Counted from the first letter of the stretch, positions 43,499 through 54,172 are shown. The stretch: 64,000 bases of DNA from Pseudomonas sp. P8_229 (GCF_034008635.1 NZ_CP125378.1:1664001-1728000), one strand, 5' to 3'. A program made the numbers and translations. Notes: generated by a model from the letters alone, not told the origin.

Positions 43499-43519
43499 GG
43501 GGCTGAATAAAACAGCCCC
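43499..43519 (-). terminator. Hairpin between guaB and guaA
   Basis: GGGGCTG (43499-43505) and CAGCCCC (43513-43519) form a 7-bp stem. On the transcribed strand only a weak T-rich stretch follows, so partial attenuation of guaA after guaB is possible. Confidence 0.5.
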
Positions 43520-43545
43520 GGTTGCTTGATGATTTGCTTGAAGGC

Positions 43546-45093
<1,548 letters not shown>

Positions 45094-45131
45094 TTAATAT
45101 CAATGTTACTGATGTACGGGAATCCCCGCCT

Positions 45132-45680
45132 CTACAGCTCCACCTTGACCCACGAGACAGGTTGATCGAGCCAATCAGCAAACTCATCGATAAAGCTCTG
45201 CTTGAACCCGGCCTCCAGCCAGTTGTTGAAGATAAAACCCAGGTTGGAAAACGCACATTCCTGCAAGTACAGAAAGCCGTTGATGTCGTCTTCATGCCCG
45301 CATTCAGGGCAGGTGAAGTTGTCGGTGCGCCCGGGCATCCAGTCTTCCAGGCTCTCGAACAACGCTTCACCGACTTCGCGGCGGCACTCGGCGCAACCGG
45401 CTTCTTCGAGAAACCCCTTGGCCGGGGTATAGATGCAGCGCTTGACGATGATCTCCAGGCCGTTGATCGGTTCACCGAACGGCAACGCCTCGGGGTGCAG
45501 CACCACCGCGCGCGCGCCATCGGCAATCGCATGCCCCATGCGGTTGCCGGTGCGGCCGCAGGTGGTCAACTCTTCTTCGATGATGTTCTTGCGCACCAGC
45601 CAGCGCACGATCGCCCGGGCCCGGGGTTCGTGGACCGGCAGGGTGGAGATTTTCGGGACGATGATGCTTTGCGAATTCAT
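45132..45680 (-). CDS. Conserved hypothetical protein with zinc-ribbon-like cysteines
   Basis: A 182-residue soluble protein with no signal peptide or membrane segment. Two CxxC pairs (C96-A-E-C99 in EEAGCAECRREVG and C124-P-E-C127 in FTCPECGHEDD) look like one zinc ribbon. An N-terminal helical part (ARAIVRWLVRKNIIEEELTT) contains a further cysteine (TTCGRTGNRMGH). I recall similar Pseudomonas proteins carrying a misleading 'sugar ABC transporter ATPase' label; there is no Walker motif here to justify it. The function is unknown. It stands alone between guaB and a REP element. Confidence 0.75.
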   Translation of the reverse strand: MNSQSIIVPKISTLPVHEPRARAIVRWLVRKNIIEEELTTCGRTGNRMGHAIADGARAVVLHPEALPFGEPINGLEIIVKRCIYTPAKGFLEEAGCAECRREVGEALFESLEDWMPGRTDNFTCPECGHEDDINGFLYLQECAFSNLGFIFNNWLEAGFKQSFIDEFADWLDQPVSWVKVEL

Positions 45681-45706
45681 GGAAAGTCCTGCGGTATGGC
45701 TTCTGA

Positions 45707-45790
45707 CGCCTTCGCGAGCAAGCTCACTCCCACAGGGAACTGTATTCCAATGTGGGAGCGACGGTGCGACGATTCGACTTGCTCGCGAAG
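45707..45790. repeat. REP pair with an extended right arm
   Basis: CGCCTTCGCGAGCAAGCTCA... at 45707-45733. The right arm GTGGGAGCG...CTTGCTCGCGAAG (45752-45790) carries an extra segment ACGGTGCGACGATTCGA inside the palindrome, a longer REP variant. Confidence 0.85.
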
Positions 45791-45831
45791 AGGCCCTGAA
45801 GGCCGGCAGCTTAATCCCTGACGAAATCCGG

Positions 45832-46599
45832 TCAAGTGCTGAGATAGCGCCCGATCAGCGCAATCCCGCTGGCCAGCACCAGCCACGTCACCAGTCGCAC
45901 AAACGCCTCGCGCGACAACTTCATGGTCAGCCGCCGCCCGATCCACAACCCCAGCGCCATGGCCGGCAACAGACACAGCGCCAGCATCAACAAGGGTAGC
46001 TCGGCATACACCCCGGCGATAGCGAACAGGCTCAAACGCACCACCGTGCTGCAACTGATCAACGCACTTTGTGTGGCCCGGGCCGCGTCCTTCGGCAAGC
46101 GGCTGTTGAGATAGATCGCATACAAGAAGCCGCCACTGCCAAACAGCGCACCGAACAGCCCGCCCACCGTGCCCATCGGCAGCGCCCACCCGGCGGACAA
46201 CTGCGTCGGCCGGGTTTTCACCCACAGGCTATAAACCGCATAAGCGCTGATGAACAACCCCATCAACAGCAACAACAGATCGGATTGGAGGTTAAGCAGG
46301 AAAATCACCCCCAATGTGCACCCCACCGCCATGCAGGGCAGCAGCCGCAACAGCTCGGGTTTGGCCACGTCCCGCCGCGAGGGCAGCAGATTGCCGAACG
46401 CCGCGACGAAATCCAGCAGCACCAACAACGGCACAATCTTCGACAACGGCATGAACAGAATCAGAATCGGCCCCGCGACCAGCGCCGTACCGAATCCGGC
46501 AATCCCGAAAACGACATAGGCCAGCGCGATGCCCAAGCCGATCACCGCCCAGCCGCCCGCGCCCCACGACCACTCGTTCAACAATCCCAGCACATTCAT
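45832..46599 (-). CDS. TauE/SafE-family (DUF81) membrane exporter
   Basis: A 255-residue protein with about eight helices in the inverted-repeat arrangement of TauE/SafE proteins. AYVVFGIAGFGTALVAGPIL is the N-terminal repeat and MGTVGGLFGALFGSGGFLYA the C-terminal repeat (G-x-x-x-G-x-G-x-G type motifs). Family members export sulfite, sulfoacetate or related organic anions; the substrate here is unknown. A strong AAGGAAGTGA ribosome site precedes the ATG at 46599. It is divergent from a LysR-type gene 100 bp away, a typical regulator-transporter pair. Confidence 0.85.
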   Translation of the reverse strand: MNVLGLLNEWSWGAGGWAVIGLGIALAYVVFGIAGFGTALVAGPILILFMPLSKIVPLLVLLDFVAAFGNLLPSRRDVAKPELLRLLPCMAVGCTLGVIFLLNLQSDLLLLLMGLFISAYAVYSLWVKTRPTQLSAGWALPMGTVGGLFGALFGSGGFLYAIYLNSRLPKDAARATQSALISCSTVVRLSLFAIAGVYAELPLLMLALCLLPAMALGLWIGRRLTMKLSREAFVRLVTWLVLASGIALIGRYLST

Positions 46600-46699
46600 C
46601 GATTCACTTCCTTTATAAGCCTGAGATGACTTTAGCCAGCGCCGAGCGTTGCGACTAATATGCTCAAAGCCACTTACTCATCTCGAAAAGGCATATCAG

Positions 46700-47629
46700 G
46701 TGCTCTCGACCCGTCAACTGCGCTACTTCGTGGAAATTGCCGAGTGCGGCAGCTTCAGTGCTGCCGCTGAACGCCTGTTCATCGCGCAATCGGCCCTGAG
46801 CCGGCAGATCAAGGACATGGAAACCCGCCTGCAAACGCCACTGTTCGAACGCACCGCGCGCCAGCCTCGGCTCACGGCCGCAGGCGAGGCGTTTTTACCG
46901 CGAGCCAGAAACCTGCTCAATGAACTGAGCAAAGCCAGCGCAATGGCGACCGAAGTCGGCAACGGCCAACTTGGCACGTTGCGCCTGAGCCATTCCAGCA
47001 CCGTGTCGATCAGCGGACATTTATTACGCCGGATCAGCACATATCTTGATCAGCAGAATGGCGTGTCGCTGGACATCGGCAAGCTGTCCTCCGAGGCGCA
47101 GCTTGAGGAACTGGCGCAAGGTCGTCTCGACATTGGTCTGTTGCGTCTGCCGGTATTGCGTCAGCGTGAAGGCATTCAGGTGGAGCCTTTATTCACCGAG
47201 CGCCTGTTGTTGGCGGTGCCGGCCGGTCATCGCCTGGCCGATTCAGCCTCGGTCGAACTGGCGCAACTGAGAGACGAGCCGTTCATTTCGATTCCGCATC
47301 CACAGCGCGGCGGACTCAGCTATCTGTGTGCCGACCTGTGCATGCGCCAGGGTTTCTTCCCCAAAGCGGCGCGGGTGATGTCGCGAAAGACCACCCAACT
47401 GCAACTGATCCAGGCTGGATTCGGCATCGCCCTGCTGCCCGAATCGATGCAGGACATTGCGCCCGGCGGCGTACGATTTCTGGCGCTGAGCGATCCCGAT
47501 TGCCAAAGCACGGTCGCCCTCGCCTACCGGCAAAACCCCACGCCACTGGTCCACCACTTCATCAATATGTTCACAAAACCCTGTGGGAGCGGGCTTGCTC
47601 GCGAAGGAGGTATGTCAGTCGAAACTTGA
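46700..47629 (+). CDS. LysR-type transcriptional regulator, probable regulator of the divergent exporter
   Basis: A 309-residue protein with the LysR helix-turn-helix at about 17-37 (FSAAAERLFIAQSALSRQIK) and a substrate-binding domain (GTLRLSHSSTVSISGHLLRR, FTERLLLAVPAGHRLADSAS). The GTG at 46700 follows AAAGG by eight bases. The last 15 or so residues (PCGSGLAREGGMSVET) are a translation of the REP element at 47583; the normal family C-terminus would end near HHFINMF. Such REP-encoded tails are probably harmless additions. The inducer is unknown. Confidence 0.88.
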   Translation: MLSTRQLRYFVEIAECGSFSAAAERLFIAQSALSRQIKDMETRLQTPLFERTARQPRLTAAGEAFLPRARNLLNELSKASAMATEVGNGQLGTLRLSHSSTVSISGHLLRRISTYLDQQNGVSLDIGKLSSEAQLEELAQGRLDIGLLRLPVLRQREGIQVEPLFTERLLLAVPAGHRLADSASVELAQLRDEPFISIPHPQRGGLSYLCADLCMRQGFFPKAARVMSRKTTQLQLIQAGFGIALLPESMQDIAPGGVRFLALSDPDCQSTVALAYRQNPTPLVHHFINMFTKPCGSGLAREGGMSVET

Positions 47630-47670
47630 ATTGCCTGACACTCCGCCTTCGCGAGCAAGCCCGCTCCCAC
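47583..47670. repeat. REP pair overlapping the LysR gene 3' end
   Basis: GTGGGAGCGGGCTTGCTCGCGAAGG (from 47583) and CCTTCGCGAGCAAGCCCGCTC (ending at 47670). The LysR-type gene terminates in the spacer at 47629. Confidence 0.92.
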
Positions 47671-47728
47671 AAGGGGTTTTGTGTTGGGTCATGGTGATTG
47701 GCAGGCGAATGCCCTTAAACTGCGCCCC

Positions 47729-49108
47729 ATGATTAAAGATCCCTTTTCAAGGCTCGGCCTTGACCGTGAAGTCCTGACCGTCAGCCAGCTCAACGGCCGC
47801 GCGCGGGTGTTGCTCGAAGACGTGTTCAGCAACATCTGGGTCGAAGGCGAAATCTCCAACCTCGCTCGCCCGGCGTCCGGCCACGTGTATTTCACCCTCA
47901 AGGACAGCGGTGCGCAGGTGCGTTGCGCGTTGTTCCGCAACAATGCGGCGCGAGTGCGTCAGGCGTTGAAGGATGGCCTGGCGGTAAAAGTACGCGGCAA
48001 GGTCTCGCTGTTCGAAGGGCGTGGCGACTATCAGTTGATTCTCGACACCGTGGAGCCTGCCGGTGACGGCGCGCTGCGCCTGGCCTTCGATGCGCTTAAG
48101 GAAAAGCTCAGCGCCGAAGGCCTGTTCAGCGCCGAACGCAAAGTGCCGCTGCCGGCGCATCCGCAGCGCATCGGCATCATCAGTTCGCCGACCGGCGCGG
48201 TGATTCGCGACATCATCAGCGTGTTCCGCCGTCGTGCGCCGCAGGTGCAACTGACGTTGATTCCTACTGCCGTGCAGGGCCGCGAAGCCACCGCGCAAAT
48301 TGTTCGTGCGCTAAAACTGGCCGATGCCCGTGGTTTCGACGCGTTGATCCTCGCTCGTGGCGGCGGCTCGCTGGAAGATCTCTGGTGCTTCAACGAAGAG
48401 GCCGTGGCCCGTGCGGTAGATGCTTGCGTCACGCCGATCGTCAGCGCCGTCGGGCATGAAACCGATGTGTCGATCAGCGATTTCGTCGCCGACGTCCGCG
48501 CACCAACGCCCTCCGCTGCCGCCGAATTGCTGGCCCCGGACTCCAGTGACCTGGTGCGCCGGGTCGAAAGCCTGCATCGTCGACTGGTGATGCGCATGCG
48601 CGACCGTCTGATGCGCGATCGTCTGCGCCTGGAAGGCATCTCCCGCCGTTTGCGTCACCCCGGCGAGCGTCTACGTCAGCAGGCTCAGCGTCTGGATGAC
48701 CTGGACATGCGCATGCGCCGGGCGTTCGAGCGTCAACTCAATACCCGTCGCGAACGCCTGATCCGTCTGGAAACCCGCCTCGCCAGCCAGCACCCGGGAC
48801 GCCAACTGGCAATGTTGCGCCAACGCCTCGACAGCCTTGCCGAACGCCTGCCCCGGGCCATGCGTGAAGGCCTGAAAAGTCGTCGCCTGCAACTGCACAG
48901 CCAGATGCAGACGCTGCACGTGGTCAGCCCGCTGGCGACCCTTGGTCGTGGCTACAGCATTCTGCTGGATGAGCGCGGCCAGGCGATCCGTAACGCTGCG
49001 CAGACTCACACCGGCCAGCGCCTGAAAGCCAGACTTGGCGAAGGCGAACTGCAAGTGCGCGTCGAGGACAATCACCTGACGCCCGTCACCCTTTCTCTAC
49101 TGGACTGA
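47729..49108 (+). CDS. xseA: Exodeoxyribonuclease VII large subunit
   Basis: A 459-residue protein with an N-terminal OB fold (IWVEGEISNLARPASGHVYF then TLKDSGAQVRCALF), the nuclease domain (RIGIISSPTGAVIRDIISVF, LILARGGGSLEDLWCFNEE, VSAVGHETDVSISDFVADVR) and a long Arg/Leu-rich coiled coil before the C-terminal VVSPLATLGRGYSILLDERG. It degrades single-stranded DNA together with XseB, which is not in the window. The start at 47729 (MIKDPFSRLGLDREVLTVSQ) matches the family; the longer frame begins inside the REP flank. It lies 3 bp before the M23 peptidase gene. Confidence 0.95.
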   Translation: MIKDPFSRLGLDREVLTVSQLNGRARVLLEDVFSNIWVEGEISNLARPASGHVYFTLKDSGAQVRCALFRNNAARVRQALKDGLAVKVRGKVSLFEGRGDYQLILDTVEPAGDGALRLAFDALKEKLSAEGLFSAERKVPLPAHPQRIGIISSPTGAVIRDIISVFRRRAPQVQLTLIPTAVQGREATAQIVRALKLADARGFDALILARGGGSLEDLWCFNEEAVARAVDACVTPIVSAVGHETDVSISDFVADVRAPTPSAAAELLAPDSSDLVRRVESLHRRLVMRMRDRLMRDRLRLEGISRRLRHPGERLRQQAQRLDDLDMRMRRAFERQLNTRRERLIRLETRLASQHPGRQLAMLRQRLDSLAERLPRAMREGLKSRRLQLHSQMQTLHVVSPLATLGRGYSILLDERGQAIRNAAQTHTGQRLKARLGEGELQVRVEDNHLTPVTLSLLD

Positions 49109-49111
49109 TCC

Positions 49112-49936
49112 ATGCCGCGTTTTTTCGCTCCGTTACTGTTGCTGTGTTTGACCACCTTCAATGCCCACGCCGACAGCTACATCACCCGTCTGCTGAACAA
49201 ACCGGTGCCGGGCGGCGTGGCGGTGGTTGATCTGGGCGCTGCCGCGCAGGCGCCAAAAGCCACCTATCAAGGCAAACCGGTGCTGGTGGTCAAGGAACAG
49301 AACAACTGGCTGGCGATTGTCGGCGTGCCGCTGACAGTCAAACCCGGCAGTCAGCAAATCAGCAGCGGCGGGCGTAATCTGCCGTTCACGGTGGGCAACA
49401 AGAAATACCCGGAACAGCACATCACCCTGAAGAACACCCAGCAGGTCAACCCGAACCCGGCCAACCTCAAGCGCATCGAGGGCGAACTGGCCGAGCAGAT
49501 CAAGGCTTACCGCAGCTTCAGTCCGAACACCCCGAGCAACCTGTTGCTGGACAAACCGGTCAACGGGCCGCTGTCGAGCAAGTTCGGTGTACGCCGCTTC
49601 TTCAACGGTGAAGAGCGCAATCCTCACGCTGGCCTCGACTTCGCCGTGCCGGCGGGTACGCCGATCAAGACCCCGGCGGCGGGCAAGGTGATCCTCACCG
49701 GCAATTACTTTTTCAATGGCAACACGGTGTTTGTCGACCATGGGCAGGGCTTTATCAGCATGTTCTGCCATATGTCGAAGATTGATGTGAAGGTCGGTGA
49801 TCAACTGGCCCGTGGCGCGGTGGTCGGCAAGGTTGGCATGACCGGCCGTGCGACCGGCCCGCACATGCACTGGAATGTCAGCCTGAATGATGCGCGGGTG
49901 GATCCGGCGATTTTCATTGGCGCGTTCCAACCTTGA
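49112..49936 (+). CDS. M23-family (LytM-type) periplasmic peptidase
   Basis: A 274-residue protein with signal peptide (MPRFFAPLLLLCLTTFNAHA). An N-terminal beta-rich domain (VPGGVAVVDLGAAAQAPKA) precedes the M23 domain: GPLSSKFGVRRFFNGEERNP, zinc ligands H172-x3-D176 (HAGLD) and H251-M-H253 (GPHMHWN). All metal ligands are present, so it should be a genuine endopeptidase cutting peptidoglycan cross-links rather than a degenerate EnvC/NlpD-like activator. It is probably co-transcribed with xseA. Confidence 0.9.
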   Translation: MPRFFAPLLLLCLTTFNAHADSYITRLLNKPVPGGVAVVDLGAAAQAPKATYQGKPVLVVKEQNNWLAIVGVPLTVKPGSQQISSGGRNLPFTVGNKKYPEQHITLKNTQQVNPNPANLKRIEGELAEQIKAYRSFSPNTPSNLLLDKPVNGPLSSKFGVRRFFNGEERNPHAGLDFAVPAGTPIKTPAAGKVILTGNYFFNGNTVFVDHGQGFISMFCHMSKIDVKVGDQLARGAVVGKVGMTGRATGPHMHWNVSLNDARVDPAIFIGAFQP

Positions 49937-49959
49937 ATAGGTGTTGAGGCCACTGGCCT

Positions 49960-50041
49960 CTTCGGGAGCAAGCCCCCTCCCACATTGAAATTGTGTTGCG
50001 AACACCATCAACTGTGGGAGCGGGCTTGCTCGCGAAGGCGG
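49960..50041. repeat. REP pair in everted orientation
   Basis: TTCGGGAGCAAGCCCCCTCC... (from 49960) and then GTGGGAGCGGGCTTGCTCGCG... (from 50013). The arms are arranged inside-out relative to most other pairs in this window. Confidence 0.88.
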
Positions 50042-50233
50042 CCCATCCCACACCGCAAATACTGCTGACACCCCAGCAGCTTCAATTGCGCCCCAATCAA
50101 ACCCCGCGCAAACATCACAAAGATCGCCCGCCTAAAGCACAATAAAATCGCGCAGAACCCCGCTTTTCGAGTATTCCTCTCAATTTTTTTCGACTGCTTG
50201 CCATCCTCTCACCTCGCGGTTAGGGTTGAAGGC

Positions 50234-50311
50234 ATGAAAACCTCTCACACCCTTATTCAGCTTCGCCAGCACCGCAGCCTGTGCCTCGTCAGCGCACGAC
50301 TGCCGGGCTGA
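50234..50311 (+). CDS. Candidate 25-residue leader peptide upstream of leuA
   Basis: A small open frame ([15 protein letters not shown] then [10 protein letters not shown]) starts at ATG 50234 after AGGG/AAGG and ends at TGA 50311, 89 bp before leuA. Five of 25 codons are leucine, spread rather than clustered. A GC hairpin (GGCCG at 50362-50366 and CGGCC at 50375-50379) lies between it and the leuA ribosome site. The arrangement could be a translational attenuator, but the Leu codons do not form the usual run. Confidence 0.35.
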   Translation: MKTSHTLIQLRQHRSLCLVSARLPG

Positions 50312-50400
50312 ATCGCTGCGCCTCGTCCCAAGCTGTTCCCCGAACATTCGTAACACCGGCAGGCCGCCTCTTTTCGGCCCAGACAATAAGGAATTTCCCG

Positions 50401-52080
50401 ATGAGCATGCTCAAAGACCCGTCTTCGAAATACCGCGCGTTTCCCGTCATCAATCTGCCAGATCGCACCTGGCCGTCGAAAACCATCGACGCCGCGCCGA
50501 TCTGGTGCAGCTCCGACCTGCGTGACGGCAACCAGTCGTTGATCGAGCCGATGGACGCGGTGAAGAAGCTGCGCTTCTGGAAAACCCTGGTTCAGGTGGG
50601 TGTGAAGGAAATCGAAGCCTCGTTCCCGGCCGCTTCGCAAACCGACTTCGACTTCGTGCGTACCCTCATCGAAGAAGGCCACATCCCGGACGACACCACC
50701 ATTCAGGTGCTGACCCAGGGCCGTGAAGACTTGATCGAGCGCACCTTCGAATCCCTGCGTGGGGCGAAGAAAGCCATCGTTCACTTGTACAACGCCACCT
50801 CGCCGTCTTTCCGTCGCATCGTCTTCAACCAGGACAAGGACGGCATCAAGGCCATCGCGGTCAACGCCGCCAAGCTGTTCGTCAAATACGCGGCGATGCA
50901 GCCGGACACCGAGTGGACGTTCGAATACTCGCCGGAAACCTTCAGCGCCACCGAGCTGGAATTCGCCAAGGAAGTCTGTGACGCGGTGATCGAGGTCTGG
51001 AACCCGACGCCTGAGCACAAGATGATCCTCAACCTGCCGGCCACCGTTGAGTGCGCAACGCCGAACATCTACGCCGACCAGATCGAGTGGTTCGGCCGCA
51101 ACATCAACCGTCGTGACAGCGTGATCATCAGCCTGCACACCCACAACGACCGTGGCACCGGCGTCGCCGCCACCGAGCTGGGCCTGATGGCCGGCGCCGA
51201 TCGCGTCGAAGGCTGCCTGTTCGGCAACGGCGAGCGTACCGGTAACGTCGACCTCGTCACCGTAGCGCTGAACATGTACACCCAAGGCGTCAACCCTGAG
51301 CTGGACTTCTCCGACATCGACGGCGTGCGCAAAGTCGTCGAAGAGTGCAATCAGATCCAGGTACACCCACGTCACCCGTACGTCGGCGACCTGGTCCACA
51401 CCGCATTCTCCGGTTCGCACCAGGACGCCATCCGCAAGGGCTTCGCCCAGCAGAAACCGGACACTCTGTGGGAAGTGCCGTACTTGCCGATCGACCCGGC
51501 CGACATCGGCCGTAGCTACGAGGCGGTGATTCGCGTCAACAGCCAGTCGGGCAAGGGCGGTATCGCTTACCTGCTGGAACAGGAATACGGCATCAGCCTG
51601 CCGCGTCGCATGCAGATCGAATTCAGCCAGGTTGTGCAGCGTGAAACCGACCGTCTGGGTCTGGAGATGACTGCCAAGCAGATCCACTCGCTGTTGATCA
51701 GCGAATACCTGCAAGCCAACACCCCGTATGCGCTGGTCAGCCATCGCCTGCAGGAAGAGAACGGCAACAGCGCCGTCGAAGTGGAAGTGGCGAGCAAGGG
51801 TCAGGGCGAAACCAACCTGCACTGGCGCGGCAAGGGTAACGGCGCGCTGGAAGCCCTGGTGGCCGGCCTGCCGATCCCGGTGGAAATCATGGACTACAAC
51901 GAACACGCGATCGGCGCGGGCACCAACGCCAAGGCAGCGGCTTACATCGAGCTGCGAGTGAACGGTGAACGTGCAGTGCACGGCGTGGGTATCGATGAAA
52001 ATATCACCACCGCCAGTTTCAAGGCGCTGTTCAGCGCACTGAACCGCTCGTTGAGCCAGCCGGAAGCGAAAGCGGCGTAA
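50401..52080 (+). CDS. leuA: 2-isopropylmalate synthase (long form)
   Basis: A 559-residue enzyme that condenses acetyl-CoA and 2-oxoisovalerate in the first step of leucine synthesis. The HMGL-like barrel has [20 protein letters not shown] (metal-binding Asp and Arg), [20 protein letters not shown] (metal-binding histidines) and [20 protein letters not shown]. The C-terminal regulatory domain (about 420-559) should bind leucine for feedback inhibition. The start at 50401 has AAGGA eight bases upstream; the frame to 50281 is leader. It ends in a strong terminator and appears monocistronic. Confidence 0.96.
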   Translation: MSMLKDPSSKYRAFPVINLPDRTWPSKTIDAAPIWCSSDLRDGNQSLIEPMDAVKKLRFWKTLVQVGVKEIEASFPAASQTDFDFVRTLIEEGHIPDDTTIQVLTQGREDLIERTFESLRGAKKAIVHLYNATSPSFRRIVFNQDKDGIKAIAVNAAKLFVKYAAMQPDTEWTFEYSPETFSATELEFAKEVCDAVIEVWNPTPEHKMILNLPATVECATPNIYADQIEWFGRNINRRDSVIISLHTHNDRGTGVAATELGLMAGADRVEGCLFGNGERTGNVDLVTVALNMYTQGVNPELDFSDIDGVRKVVEECNQIQVHPRHPYVGDLVHTAFSGSHQDAIRKGFAQQKPDTLWEVPYLPIDPADIGRSYEAVIRVNSQSGKGGIAYLLEQEYGISLPRRMQIEFSQVVQRETDRLGLEMTAKQIHSLLISEYLQANTPYALVSHRLQEENGNSAVEVEVASKGQGETNLHWRGKGNGALEALVAGLPIPVEIMDYNEHAIGAGTNAKAAAYIELRVNGERAVHGVGIDENITTASFKALFSALNRSLSQPEAKAA

Positions 52081-52096
52081 GCGACCGCTGAAATGC

Positions 52097-52133
52097 AAAA
52101 GGCCCCGGAGTTTGAACTCCGGGGCCTTTTTTT
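52097..52133 (+). terminator. Intrinsic terminator of leuA
   Basis: AAAAGGCCCCGGAGTT pairs with AACTCCGGGGCCTTTT and is followed by TTT, 17 bp after the leuA stop. It can act on both strands. Confidence 0.93.
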
Positions 52134-52135
52134 GC

Positions 52136-52237
52136 GATCGTTCCCATGCTCCGCGTGGGAATGCCTCAAGGGACGCTCCGCGTCCAGTGATGCGGAGCGT
52201 CACGGGCTGCATTCCCACGCAGAGCGTGGGAACGATC
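52136..52237. repeat. Inverted repeat of the GATCGTTCCCACGCTCCGCGT family
   Basis: GATCGTTCCCATGCTCCGCG... at the left and ...GAGCGTGGGAACGATC at the right, with an inner pair GGACGCTCCGCGTCC. The same family as 54285-54394. Confidence 0.88.
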
Positions 52238-52244
52238 GACTGCC

Positions 52245-53036
52245 TCAGGTGAACTCGAAGGTATCCGCATCCAGATTCGCCGGAAAACGTTCGCGATAGG
52301 CTGCCAGCTCAGCCGCTTCCAGCACAACCTTGAACACCCCATCCGCCTCCCCCGCCGCCAGCAACGTCTCGCCCTGGAAATCCAGCACCTGACTGTCGCC
52401 GGTATAGGCAAAACCCTTGCCGTCAGTGCCGACGCGATTCACTGCCGCCACGTAGCACAGGTTTTCAATCGCCCGCGCCGGCAGCAAGCGGTTCCAGTGC
52501 AGACGCCGCGCACCCGGCCAGTTGGCGGTGTACAGCAGCAGGTCGGTGTCCTGGGCGTCGCGACTCCACACCGGGAAGCGCAGGTCGTAGCAAATCAGCG
52601 GCCGAATCCGCCAGCCCTTGAGCTCGAACTGCACCTGACGTTCGCCGGGGGTGTAATGGTTGTGCTCCCCGGCCATGCGGAACAGATGGCGTTTGTCGTA
52701 ATGCCAGACTTCACCGTCCGGCCGCGCCCACAGCAGGCGGTTGCGATGACTGCCGTCAGCCGCCTGAATGATCACGCTGCCGGTAATCACCGCATTGAGC
52801 TTCGCCGCTTGCGCCTTCATCCACTTGCTGGTCGGGCCATGCTCGGCTTCTGCGAGGGTCTCGGACTCCATCGAGAAGCCGGTGGTGAACATCTCCGGCA
52901 AAATAATCAGGTCTGCCCCTCGGGCCTGCTCCAACAGCACATCGAAGTGCTCAAGATTGGCCTGACGGTCGTGCCAGGCCAGGCTGGTCTGGATCAGCGC
53001 CAGATTGAGATCGGGCAACGCACTCAGATCACGCAT
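52245..53036 (-). CDS. yafV: Omega-amidase-like carbon-nitrogen hydrolase (YafV/Nit2 family)
   Basis: A 263-residue nitrilase-superfamily enzyme with the Glu-Lys-Cys triad: E in IILPEMFTTGFSMES, K in WHYDKRHLFRMAGE and C in PLICYDLRFPVWSR. The M-F-T-T-G-F and R-H-L-F blocks are those of YafV/Nit2, which hydrolyse 2-oxoglutaramate and 2-oxosuccinamate. The ATG at 53036 overlaps the aminotransferase stop by 13 bases. Placement beside a glutamine- or methionine-type aminotransferase supports the omega-amidase role: removing the oxoglutaramate formed from glutamine makes the transamination irreversible. Confidence 0.87.
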   Translation of the reverse strand: MRDLSALPDLNLALIQTSLAWHDRQANLEHFDVLLEQARGADLIILPEMFTTGFSMESETLAEAEHGPTSKWMKAQAAKLNAVITGSVIIQAADGSHRNRLLWARPDGEVWHYDKRHLFRMAGEHNHYTPGERQVQFELKGWRIRPLICYDLRFPVWSRDAQDTDLLLYTANWPGARRLHWNRLLPARAIENLCYVAAVNRVGTDGKGFAYTGDSQVLDFQGETLLAAGEADGVFKVVLEAAELAAYRERFPANLDADTFEFT

Positions 53037-54172
53037 AGTTTTGCCGCCGCTTCGCGCAGCGTCTCCTCGCGTTTGGCAAAGCACAGCCGCACCAGGCGCT
53101 GGCCTTGCGGTGGATTCTGGTAGAACACCGACACCGGGATGCTCGCCACACCGTGTTCTCGGGTCATCCACATCGCCATGTCGACGTCATTCAAGTCGGG
53201 ACGAATCTGCGAGTAATCGACCAGTTGGAAATAGGTGCCGGTCACGCGGGTGAAGGTGAATCGCGACGGCGCCAACAAGTCGCAGAACAGGTCGCGCTTG
53301 GCCTGATAGAAACCCGGCAGCTCTTCAACGTGCTCCGGATGCTCGGCCATGTAATCGGCCAATGCGTGCTGCAGCGGCGTGACACCGCAGAAACTGACGT
53401 ACTGGTGCACCTTGCGCAGCTCGGCGGTCAGCGCTGGCGGTGCGACGACATAGCCGGTTTTCCAGCCAGTGACGTGATAGGTCTTGCCGAACGAGCTGAC
53501 CACGAAGGCACGCTGATACAACTCTTCGTGGGCCAGCATGCTGACGTGCGGCACGCCGTCGAATACCAGGTGCTCATAGACTTCGTCGCTGATCACATAG
53601 ATATCGCGATCACGGATCAATGCTGCCAACTGATCGAGCTCGGCACGACTGATCAGTGCGCCGCTCGGGTTGTGCGGAGTATTGAGGATGATCATCCGCG
53701 TGCGCGGCGTCAGGGCTGCACGGAGTTTGTCGAAATCGATGGAGAAATCTTTCAGTCCAAGCTGCACGTGGACGCAGCGGCCGCCCGCCAGTTCCACTGC
53801 CGGCTCGTAGCTGTCGTAAGCCGGATCGAAAACGATGACTTCATCACCCTTGTGGATAACGGCCTGGATCGCGCAGAAGATCGCCTGGGTCGCGCCGGGC
53901 GTCACGGTCACTTCGGTATCGGCATCCACCTGTGCGCCGTAGCTGCGGGCGATCTTGGCCGCGATCTGCTGACGCAGTGCCGGCAAACCGGTCATGGGTG
54001 AATACTGGTTATGCCCACTGGCAATATGCCGACCTACCGCATCGCGCAGCGACTGCGGACCATCGAAATCCGGAAAACCCTGAGAAAGATTGATCGCTCC
54101 GGTCTGCGCCGCGAGCTGAGACATCTGCGTGAAAATAGTGATGCCGACATTCGGCAGCTTACTGGTGATCAT
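53024..54172 (-). CDS. ybdL: YbdL-like PLP-dependent methionine/aromatic aminotransferase
   Basis: A 382-residue fold-type I aminotransferase (MITSKLPNVGITIFTQMSQL). Family blocks are AINLSQGFPDFDGPQSLRDA, PGATQAIFCAIQAVIHKGDE, FDPAYDSYEPAVELAGG, LNTPHNPSGALISRAELDQL and SSFGKTYHVTGWKTGYVV, in which the lysine of S-F-G-K should bind PLP. It follows E. coli YbdL, a methionine-preferring enzyme related to glutamine transaminase K. The start at 54172 fits the family; the longer frame to 54247 runs into the der terminator. It forms a two-gene unit with the omega-amidase gene, consistent with amino-acid or methionine salvage. Confidence 0.87.
   Translation of the reverse strand: MITSKLPNVGITIFTQMSQLAAQTGAINLSQGFPDFDGPQSLRDAVGRHIASGHNQYSPMTGLPALRQQIAAKIARSYGAQVDADTEVTVTPGATQAIFCAIQAVIHKGDEVIVFDPAYDSYEPAVELAGGRCVHVQLGLKDFSIDFDKLRAALTPRTRMIILNTPHNPSGALISRAELDQLAALIRDRDIYVISDEVYEHLVFDGVPHVSMLAHEELYQRAFVVSSFGKTYHVTGWKTGYVVAPPALTAELRKVHQYVSFCGVTPLQHALADYMAEHPEHVEELPGFYQAKRDLFCDLLAPSRFTFTRVTGTYFQLVDYSQIRPDLNDVDMAMWMTREHGVASIPVSVFYQNPPQGQRLVRLCFAKREETLREAAAKLCVI

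Noticed and set aside
45132..45680. Annotation as an ABC-transporter ATPase
   Set aside because: There is no Walker A, signature or Walker B motif; only a zinc-ribbon-like cysteine pattern is visible.
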